Source: Camarhynchus parvulus
Taxonomy: Eukaryota > Chordata > Aves > Passeriformes > Thraupidae
DNA length: 64,000 nucleotides
NCBI RefSeq assembly: GCF_901933205.1
Contig: NC_044572.1
Location: 28,482,501 to 28,546,500 of the forward strand
Reading direction: 5' to 3'
The notes below the pieces were generated by a model that made no database searches, had not been told where the DNA came from, and saw only the letters and a program-made list of their open reading frames with translations. Position numbers and translations under genes: made by a program. Shown piece by piece: positions 53,761 to 64,000 of the stretch; position 1 is the stretch's first letter; the number at the start of each line of letters is the position of its first letter.

Positions 53761-56700
53761 CACATTTGGAATTCATCTATGAAGATAAAGCAAGGAAAGC
53801 AAAATGGGGTAGGGGGTGGGTGGGAAGAAACATGGTGTGATTAGAAAAACTGATTTACATAGAGAAGTTTCCCTCTGTAATGGAACTGGTTTTGATATCC
53901 AATCTATCTTTGCAATATATAAATATTGCTGTCCTGGCAAGAGATTGAATGACTCTATTATAACTTGGGGTTACTGCACTCACTCAGGCATATTTGCATA
54001 AAAACACTGTTGGTCAGTGGTAAATCTGTCTCTGGTAGCAGTTTGTCTTCGAAGAGAAGGGGCTCCACAGCTTACTAAATGTAATCAAACTCTAGTAATC
54101 ATCACTCTGGAAATTTTTTGGTTCCAGTTAAAATACTGGATAAGAATTTGAAAGCCGGTACGATGCCAGAGGATCCTTGAAAAACTCCCAAGCTCAGTGC
54201 TCTGCACCACATGAATGCTTCAGTATCTTCCTAGAACACAGCATGTATTAAATCTCCAGTTACCCATTATGCAGGAATGTGAGGTTGCTTCCATATGCAG
54301 TGATAGGGACTGTTGTGAAAAAATGCTAGAAATGTGTTTACTGTCATAATATTTTCCTGATTTCAAACGAACACCTTTTTCTAAATTCCTGGTTACAAAA
54401 AAATAGTAAATTCTGTGCAATCTGTACATCCTGGGTTTTGTTATGTCTTCCTTTAGAGAAGCTACCTGAAGTAACATTTGCCTCAGCATTTGTAATTGTT
54501 TCTATCAGAGTTGTATCCCAAGGCCCAGATGATGTCAATGCTCTGTTTTGTTACTGATTCGCAGACATACACAAAAGACAGCTTTCCTACCCAAGTATTT
54601 ACAGACAAATAAAACAGACAAAGCATTGGGGAAAAATAATATTATTATGTCCATTTTACAAAGTGAAAATTGTACACAGACATGTTTAGGTCCTGGAAAA
54701 TATTTGTTTGCATATTCAGCTGAATATATTGTGTGTAGACCCAGAAGAGTCATAATATTATTTCTACCACATAAAGTTAAGCACAAGAGATTTCAGAACT
54801 GACCTGGCCAAGATCACATGTGAAGCTTGAAGCAGACACAGGAAATAAATCAGCAAATCCTGAATTTTAACATTCTGTTATCAGAAGTCTGTTCTCCCAC
54901 TTAATGTTGACTTCAAGGATATATATCAAGTCCTATACCTATGGTAAGTGACCCTGTTTTGAGTATTTCATGTTGCTGAGTTTGCTTCTAAACACTAAAA
55001 TCTCAGGTGGATCTCTACAGCCATTTCATGCCAGTATTGATTCTCTAGCTTTTATTCTTGTCTTCATATTTTGTTTTCCTAATATTAAAACAAAACAAGC
55101 TAAACCTTCCTCTTAGTGTGAAGGAAGATATATCACTGATGTAATTCTCACCCTGGAGAGATACTCAGATATGGTGATAATAAATTAGGCAGATATTTCA
55201 TGTACATAAAAACACACAAAAATGCTAACACATTTTATACCTCTGTGGACATACACAAATGATATATATTACCTACACTTAAGCATATGTGAGAAATTCA
55301 GTAGAATTTTGCTCCACCATCAGAATTGATGGTGCACTTAATAGGCCTAATGGGATAATGGGGTAAGATGCAAAAGTGCTAGTTTTGTCACTTAAAATGA
55401 ATGCAATCAATAAAATCCTCTCTCTGCTGAATTTAGCGGCATAATTCTTACTGATTTCAGTGGAACTCAAATTTCACCCAGTATCTTATCTTGCACCAGT
55501 CTAGCACACAGGCTCTGTCCTCAGATGGAATAATTTAACAGACATAGCTCAGCCTACTACTGTGCAATGGATTTTTTTCTGTGTACACAATCATCTCCCA
55601 ATTCTCATTAATCACAGAATGACGAGTTTCTCCACCAAAAAAAGAAGGATAAACAAGGAAGAATCAATCCTTACAATTAAATATTTTATGAAACTTTTTA
55701 ACATGCACAGAAGACCTTTGTAAAACTTTTCCTAAAGTGAACCTTTTTTTCCCAGCTTAGTAAGGGAAAAGAAAGTTCTTCATAAAAACTTTTCTGATTA
55801 ATGGTAAAAGAAGGAAAAAAATCCAACAACCAAAACCAACCTACCCCAGAGCATTCAAATAAAATGACTTCCACTCAGAAACTATTCCCAAATATCAGTG
55901 TTCAGATGTTCAAAATTTGAAACAAGGGATCTTATCTTCCAGTTTGGGAGATCATTATGTATAAGTATTTTATGGTAAAGGTTGGCAGACAAAATGTATT
56001 CTTTTTTATTGCATTTATGTTTTTAATAGTTTGAGGTACAATTGCACTGAACATGCTTCCACACCAAAAAGCTCCCCATTATTTTAATCTGTATTCTTTT
56101 AAAAGTTATTTGTTCAAAAGGATTTCACTGTGTTACTCTTATACCCCCTTCATCCAAGAGAACAAAAGCCATTCTATGAAAGGAGTCTAAACTTGGACAA
56201 ACCGTAAAAAAAAAAAAAAAGTTCCTCTCTGTTTTTATCAAATTTGATTGCTGCAGCTGTTCCCAGTTTCTGTATTTTAAAAATAGCCTTATTCAGTGCC
56301 TTGTTGGCTAAAGGCCAGAGTACCATTAGAACATGCTGTACGGAAAACCTCTATTCAGTTACAGATACAGAAATATATTTAAGATCAGTGGGGGTCATCT
56401 GCAGCAAACACTTGTATGGGGGAAAATGGAATTTTAATGTGCTTGGACTGCTCACCACTTTTAACAGATATTTAAGAACTTCAAACCGGATACCTTCCTA
56501 TTTGTACTGGTGCTATCGTATTACCGAGCACCAGGTACGATACAATATGAGCAAGATCATTTCAACTAACAAAAATAGATCTAATTCTCAAATTACTCCT
56601 TAGTAGTTCTGGCATTCACTTTAAATAGCTCCTAGTAATACTGGATATTTGATTGGTCTATAAAAATGCCACAGACTAGAAAAGAAAAATACAGTAATAT

Positions 56701-57653
56701 TTATGGAAATGTAGAAATCTGATCAATGAAAACCAGCTTTGAATTGTACATTTCTAGGAGAACTAGTACTAACATGGGATAAATGTTTCCTTTCTGCAGG
56801 GTTACAAACTGTATTAACAACATCATCCCTATATTTATCCACCGGAGTTTTTTTGTCATCTGCCAGAAAGAAATGTTCACTCCATTTACATGAGTATTAA
56901 AACTACTTCTGATTAAGGTGGTAGAGTCTTTGGTCCAGGAGTTCAGAAAACCTCAAAGATGATCTTCATTTCTCTTGTTCTTCATGAGAACCAATTCCAT
57001 TTTCTTCCTCTACTATGATTGTAGTCCATGGTGTTTAGAGATGACACTATGCAGAGTGGATACCAGTTTTAGAAGCAGCAGTATTTACTTATTAACCAAG
57101 AACCTAACTCAGGAAAGTATTCTGAACATCAATGAGATGTCTCATAGATTACTTCTCATCATTTATGATGGGGTAAAATGCCTGCCTTAAAACATTTAAA
57201 GTTATGTATTTCTGCTGCACCTGGGGAAGAGCCTTCAACATGGTGAAGATATCCAAGGTGGTTGTTTGGATAGGTACTAAGAGGAAAAAATCAGTGAAGG
57301 CATCAATATAGTCTATGGAGCTTGCTGAGATGCCAACTTTTTGGTGGTGGGTTTGCCTCCTAACTTTCTTCACCCGCACTCTCAATACCTGGGTTATTTT
57401 AACTGAATAAATACCACAATCATACTTTGGATTGCAGTTTCAATGACATTGTTCAGACCCTCTCTTTGTACAGAAGGAGCATTGGACAATTGAAGTCGAA
57501 TCCAGTGAACCCTGGGGAAGGCATTTGTAACACTTTTGTCAATCAGACAATCTTCCTAAACTTCCTGCAGCCTGCAAAGTTAAAGAAGCTTTGATTTAGT
57601 TTCCCACCAAACTAAAAGTATTTGGTGCTGTCTGAGGTGGCCTAGGATCTCTA

Positions 57654-57689
57654 GGACAAGCCTGACAAAGCCTGACAAGCCTGACAAGG
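57654..57689. repeat. Short tandem array of a 9-10 base unit
   Basis: About four copies of GACAAGCCT or GACAAAGCCT follow each other (GACAAGCCT, GACAAAGCCT, GACAAGCCT, GACAAGG). It lies in upstream DGKB intron DNA. Confidence 0.9.
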
Positions 57690-60520
57690 AGCAACAGAAG
57701 AAGCAGATGAAAGGATGGTATCTTGAGAGGAACTCTAACGGTGTGAAGAAGTTATATATGGAGAATTGAAGAAAGGCTTAGTTTTCTCCTGACAGGGATT
57801 CAGCAAATGAGTTTAAGAGGTCTGGTTTTCTGGAGAAGCATATTTTTCTCTCTTGTCACCAAGAGAATTTTGGGACACAAGTTAGCACACTTGGACAACT
57901 TAGGAGTTCTGCTAAATCTACCACTCAAAATTGCCATGTGTTGGCTTCTTTGTAGAGGTTAAGGCTTGAAGAAGTGATGCACCCTCTACTTACTCACTGT
58001 TTGATGGGCAACAAGTTTGCTTGATAGCTCCAGGACTAAGCTCCAAGTATGTGAGCAGATTTTCCCAGGGCTTTTCCTTGGATTTGTTCTGTTCTCATTA
58101 GTTGTCATTGCAGGATTTGGTCTCTGCTATCTAACCTAGCTACATACAGAGAATTGCTGTTATTTTTCTTCCTTTCTGAACTACACACATTGCTAAATAT
58201 TCAGTATTTTTTATACTGTTACTGGTTTCCAAGAAGACATATCTGGGATACTCTGAAACCTTTGCTATTGCAGAAAGCAAATGGGAAAGTTACCTCTAAT
58301 AGTGATGCAAGAAAATGTCTTTGATGTGCTTTACATGGAATGACAATTCAAAGGACCACAAAGAAAGCAAATATAAATTTCTTATTATACCTTTCAATAT
58401 TTTAAATATTAATGACTGACATATAGCTATTTTTCAATATCTTTTCTCAACAGTTATTTACAACATATGCAGGAAGAAAAGGTGTTTCCATAACCATGAT
58501 CAAGTACAAAACGGCTCCAAATTTCTTCTCAAGCCCAAAAATACCAAAGTCAGCCACAAGCATCACAGCAGCAAGACCCAGTTATTTTTAGTGATCTAGT
58601 CCTGAACAGTATCTCTCAAAAAAACCCCAACTTTATTTCATTCTGAACAAAAGAAGACTACTTACAAGCAAAATTGTGTCTGGTTATATTTTTTAAAAAC
58701 ACTTATTCTGTCACAAACTGAAAGACACAATGTTTCACTAAAAAATTATCTGAGCACACATTATTCAGTTGTAGCACCACTCATGATGTTTCAGGTATCT
58801 GAGAAATACAGAAGCAAAGTTCTTGCCCAGAGCCAACTCCTCCGTCAATCCTGTGCTGAAAAGCTCTACTGAAATGTATAGCCTTGCTGAATTTGTCTTT
58901 AGAGGGATTGGAAATGGTAAGAAAAATCTATTGTTGAGGACTGTAATGCAAAATAGAAGACCTATAAAATGAACAAAATTATTCTCATCTAATTTTGATT
59001 CGTTTTTCTCACTCTTGCTTTTTTTTTCTGAATGATGAAGGATAAGAGAAGTACATGAGAAACAGGTAAGGAGATCAGTGTTGTCTCTGAGACACATTTT
59101 TAAAGGACCTTAATGGTGGTGTCTGCCCAACAAACCATCTGAGCATGAATACTCAGTAATATCCAAAGGACCACATGCATGTTTCAAGCATGACTGTTAG
59201 GTGCTCTGTTTATACAGACCTATTGCTATGGTAACTACTTTATGGTACATGCTTCCAGAATACTAATTATAAAGCATTATAAATAAGGTTGTGTACAACA
59301 AGCAAGTTTACATTTACATATTTCCAGCATCTGAAAATTCAGCCTTACATGTAGAATATTTTTTTATATACATGATGAAAATTTTTTTTCAAAAGCAATC
59401 GCACATTATTATAATTCATGCATTGTGATGTTGGCTTCAGTTTCTTTTCCATAACACTACTTTGCACTAGGATCAGCAGCACAAGGGGAATGCAATATAC
59501 TGAGGGAATTAAAGAAAGCAGGAGATGCAGGTGCACTAATAAATGGGTGGCCTTTGGAGCACAGTATTTATGTCAAGCTAAACAGAAACCTAAATGTTAC
59601 ACATAAGAAGTGGTACAACAAGAACATCTGTGTTGGGGAACTGAACTGGCATGGCTATCACCTCCAGTGCCAGGTGCAAAGGACATTTCAGTACAGCTTG
59701 AGTGATTTTGACTGTTAGCATCTGTATTTATGAGATTATCTCTTTTTTCCCCCTCCATATTCCACTGGAGTATTTGTATTATACATCTGGCTTTAGATTC
59801 TAGCATAGCAAAAGACAGGTTTCAGTCCTTCAATTTCTGGATCTTAGCCATAGACCATTTTTTTTTTTCAGTCTTGCTTTTCATAGAAGCATAACACCAG
59901 AGTCACTAGCAATTTCTAAATGTATAGTTGAGGAAAATGAGCATTTTTCCCCAGGAAAGAAAGAACCGTTAAAGGAAAAACTGTATATTTTATCTATTCA
60001 AAGTTGATGAAAAAATGCCTGTAAAAAAAGCTTTTCCTCTCTAAAATACTAAAGCTGGATTGAAATTTCTCATTTTAATGTCTAATCTGAGAAATTCTAG
60101 ATTTTCATGTAAAGTCACTTTTTAAAGCCAATCCTCACAATAGTATGAAAATTTTTATTTCAAGTTCAAGGGACATGCCTGATTCATAGAAATATTGGTA
60201 ATATTTGGTAGAAGACTTGATTGGTAGGAAATGCAAAACTAGTTACTTGTGATGTATCCATTGAAGTCCAAATCTAATAATCCTTGAAATATTTGGGATT
60301 CCAACAGAGTCCACTGAGATCATGACCTACTGTATTAAGTGGCTCAGGCTCAATCTTTTATTTCTTAATTAGGCAAAGATTTCAGGAATTGATTGTTTAA
60401 ACCTGAAAACCTAAAAAACTACCAGTGGTAATGTTAGTTCAGGTGGAAGCTGATGGCCCGTTCACCATTATCATGACACCAACAAAATTTGAAACTCTTC
60501 CCAAGAATGGATTGTAAAGC

Positions 60521-60548
60521 GGGGGGGCGAGGGGGAGGAAAGGGAGGA
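60521..60548 (+). other. G-run cluster with G-quadruplex potential
   Basis: Runs of seven G, five G and three G, plus GG pairs, occur within about 28 bases on the plus strand. Splitting the seven-G run gives four runs of three. DGKB is on the minus strand, so the G-rich strand is the template and the RNA would be C-rich. Confidence 0.6.
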
Positions 60549-63500
60549 AAAAAAGGAAGTATTAGAATAGTGTTTGTATTCTGAAGAATCTACTCATTTT
60601 GGTGCACTGAGTCTGAACCACAGCTCTCCATGTTTTACTCATCCAGCATAACAATCCCTACATTCCCATTCAAGACCGGAACAAAACATTGTCAATAGTA
60701 AAAGAGGACATAATGAGCTTTGAAAAATTTCTTAAAAAAACTGTTTCTTTCTCCTGGTAATTTCAAATCACCTCTTTCTATCCTCAGCCACTGTTAAAAC
60801 CCCTTAAACGTGTCTAATAAATAATCTAAAAAGGGAAAGGACAAATTATTTAAGTCTACACTTCCCTGGGAATTGGGAGTTTGTTTCAACACATTGTAAA
60901 TTATCTTTCCTAACTTTTAATAAAGTGTGACAAAAATGCAATAAATACAAATAAATCCACAGGGAAGAGAAGCAAAAAAAATTACAAAAGCTTGATGGGA
61001 AAAAAAAACCCAAAACCGAAAAGCTATAACGAATTTGCAATCCCTAGTCACTCATCTTTTCTTGTTACTTCAGTTCTAATGCCAAATTCCTTCATTATTT
61101 TTTGACCTGATACGAAACGCCATCTGGCAAAAGCATGTTGCAATTCTAAATAAATGAAATAATTGGATGGTTGCTTTAAAATATCTTTCATAAATAAGTA
61201 CAATTATACATTAGCAAAACTCACATTATTGCCTTTCTGAGCTCTGATGCTGTGCTGTGACTTTGTGTCTGCCTAGAGGACCTGCAGTTCCCGAGCAGTC
61301 TCGCATTTAGTGTTAGACTGTCATGAGCCTGATGAGCTTCCACAGTCACAAAGTATCAGATGCATATGTCCATATGTTTGATTTGTATTTCTTGTATACA
61401 TTATTATCATTATTATTGCTACTACTGTTAGACAAGGGTAACACCACAGACTCATCAGAATCATTGCCCTGAGGATGAGATCACAGCCTGAGGGTCCTGA
61501 TGGATCTGCAGCAGCAGATTACAAACCATATGGCTGACGTGGTTATCTTATAATAAACCAAATGGCTGTGGGTATTCAGGAGCCATTTCAAAAGTGGATC
61601 AGATGTCACTGTCATAAGATATCTCAATCACACTTCAAAATGTCTTCAGAATAATTCTGGCCAGTGAATTACTTTCAATCTACTACCTATAATGTTTTAA
61701 GGTCTGAAGAGATCATCCTATTGAGTGCTACAGATGTATTTCTGCATCCACACAGACCCTTTTGCTAGTCTGGGGGATCTTCTGCAGAGTGCACACCTTC
61801 CCAGGCATACATCATGGGAGGAATCAGGTCAGAAGAGACAGAGAAGTCATTGATTAATTGAATATATGTTACTACATTGCTCCTCAACAAGTTATGACAA
61901 GCGTGGAATGACAGCGAAAAATAAAATATTTGTTAGTGATGAAAAGTGGTGTACAAAACAGCAGTTGGTCATGAGCAAACATTTTGCAGCTATAAAGACC
62001 CAGCTGCTTTGGCTGACTAAAATGAAAAGGAACAATGCTTCAGGGGTTGTGAAAGATGATCTCACAACTGATGGATTATATAGAAAAAAGAGACTTCTGT
62101 TTAGAGCGTTTGTACTTTTTTCTTAACAAATCTAATTTCTTTGAGTCAAGAATCCTAGGTAAGTATGGCATGAACTAAATGAAAACATGTTCACAGCTGT
62201 TGAAACCAGTTTATTCTGTATGCCTGCTTTGTCTTTCATTAAATATTCATTTATTGATATTAGACTTATGAAAAATTTAGCATAATTTTAATCCTCCCCT
62301 ATATGAATAGGAGAAAATAAAGGAAAAGTGAGTTCATCTATGTTTACAGGTATGTGTGATACAAATTTTGACATTTCCAGAAAATGACAACAAAATCAGG
62401 AATCCAGGAGAAAAAAAAATGTTGTATGCATCACCTAAATATTTAACAACAGTATCAGCTTATGTTAATCATATTTCAGGGGTTGGGTTAAACATGCTGT
62501 AATTGTGCCATCAATCCACACGAATCAAACCTTTATTTAATAACTGTAAAAGCTGCCATTTGCTACTTTTAAGGTATCTAATTTCTCACGGCCTTTACCC
62601 AATAATGGTCACTAGAGTTACAAAATGCTAAAAATAACTATGTTTTTGAAAGTCTTGTTTGAGTTCTTCCTGCAGAAGCTGAAACATCTGTAACAGTATG
62701 GCAGTTATCAGCTTCTTGTAAATTCTGGCACTGTTCATTTAAAAAGGCTTTAAAAGTACAAGTAAAAACATTAGTGTTTTGACTACTTGCAGGAAACTGG
62801 TACATATACAATTAATATAAAGGGAACTGCCAAGTCAATCTGAGCTTAAAAATCAGGGACTTGTGTTATTTTTATTTGATTTATTTTTGGATTTGTAAAA
62901 ATCCCCAAGCTGTTGCAAAACCTAATACCAGTTGAACATTCCAGGTACTCTATTTTAATTAATAGAAACATATTGTTAAATTCAACAGATATACAAAATA
63001 ATAAACAAGCAAAAGCAGAAACATCCTTATACAGTTTAACATATTAAAAACCCCCAAGATTCCTCATCCTGATTTATGCAAGGAAAAAAATCAAACAAAA
63101 CCAAACTCTAAAAACAAGTGTTCAATAGCAAGCACAGAGAAAGTTCAACAAAAGTTTGACTCAACCCATATTCAGATATAATGAGAACTGGACCCGGTCC
63201 TAAATCTATTGAATAAAGGGAGAAGTATCCTCTCAGAATGAAATGAAATTAATCAATGCTCTTTTGGCTATAGCATAAAAAACAAACAAAAACAACGAGG
63301 AAGATAAAAGGAAAGCAGTGAGGGACAACAGAGTTAATGGCTAAGTTTTGAGATATTTTTTCTCCATCATATGTTTTCTTCCAAAATATCCTAGAAAATG
63401 ACATTGCCAATGCTAATTCCCAATGCTTAAACAGTTCTTTATATCATCAAAGCACAGCATATGCACTGAAGTTCATGGCACTTATCATGGAAAATAAAAT

Positions 63501-64000
63501 GTACAACACTACATGAAGTCCAGAAAACTATGGCCTTCGCAAGAGGATCGAATTAAGGTTAGACTGTCTGAATATTGGCCTTTTCTATATTTTGCATTCT
63601 AACTCAAAAACTAACTAGCCTTTGTTGCTCTTTTAACTTTTTATGTTAAAAAACATTTTATGTGTACATAAAACATAAAACCAGAGTAAATTTAGAGAAT
63701 TTTCCACATGCATGTAAAATAAACTTTGAATAGAAGTTTTATGTTTATCTAATCCTGCTACCTTAATTTCTTTTAAATTAAATTTTCAATCTTTCAATTG
63801 GAAAGAGCTATTGTTTAAAAATTTAAGTAAAGCTTTATCAAACTGAGAATACATTTTGCTGAACCCCCACTACACTCATTTTCCTGTTGCAGTATTTAAT
63901 CTGTAAAGGCTAAGACAGACTGCCTATTGCTTTTTCTATGACACAAACTAGGACCACATTTTGATGTTGTATCACAGGAGTCATGACTACTGCTAATATT

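Noticed and set aside
58660..58760. Possible extra DGKB exon (minus strand, CTTTCAG ... GTAAGT)
   Set aside because: An acceptor-like and a perfect donor-like site flank about 60 bases, but the translation has an early stop in any phase compatible with the expected basic segment and does not resemble DGKB.

Overview
The window is vertebrate nuclear DNA, almost certainly from a bird and possibly a passerine. It is AT-rich and gene-poor with few interspersed repeats. The recognisable repeats are CR1 LINE copies, which dominate in birds, and retroviral-type LTR pieces. There is no sign of Alu, L1 or B-element repeats. No bacterial, phage or plasmid features were seen, and no CRISPR array, operon or tRNA/rRNA gene.

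The only protein-coding gene I can support is the 3' end of DGKB (diacylglycerol kinase beta) on the minus strand. Three consecutive exons are readable: 48544-48424 (end of the kinase accessory domain), 46722-46662, and the terminal coding exon 36594-36487 with a TAA stop. Their splice sites and phases fit together exactly and give the conserved C-terminus of the enzyme. The gene therefore runs from the right edge of the window leftwards. The part from 48545 to 64000 is upstream intron, 48423-46723 and 46661-36595 are the last two introns, and the 3'UTR starts at 36486. The next upstream exon was not found and probably lies beyond base 64000.

Bases 1 to about 34,800 are intergenic DNA downstream of DGKB. 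In human the next gene on that side is ETV1 (from memory). This part holds three CR1 copies: an old one at about 2690-3070 (-), an internally deleted one at about 4887-5960 (-), and a long decayed one at about 17500-18895 (+). It also holds a probable LTR fragment (16630-17112), A/C-rich low-complexity DNA, and several short perfect inverted repeats. The DGKB introns hold a second LTR in the same orientation as the gene (52339-about 52833), a second A/C-rich tract (39655-39858), a G-run cluster and several AT-rich or GC-richer blocks that could be conserved regulatory DNA.

I did not find a convincing undescribed biological system. The points most worth a second look are the readable intron-retention C-terminus of DGKB, the sense-oriented LTR with its own polyadenylation signal inside a DGKB intron, the two CR1 copies that lost the reverse-transcriptase core, and a set of perfect short-loop inverted repeats that look like template-switch scars. 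Nearly all other open reading frames of 60-180 codons look like chance frames.
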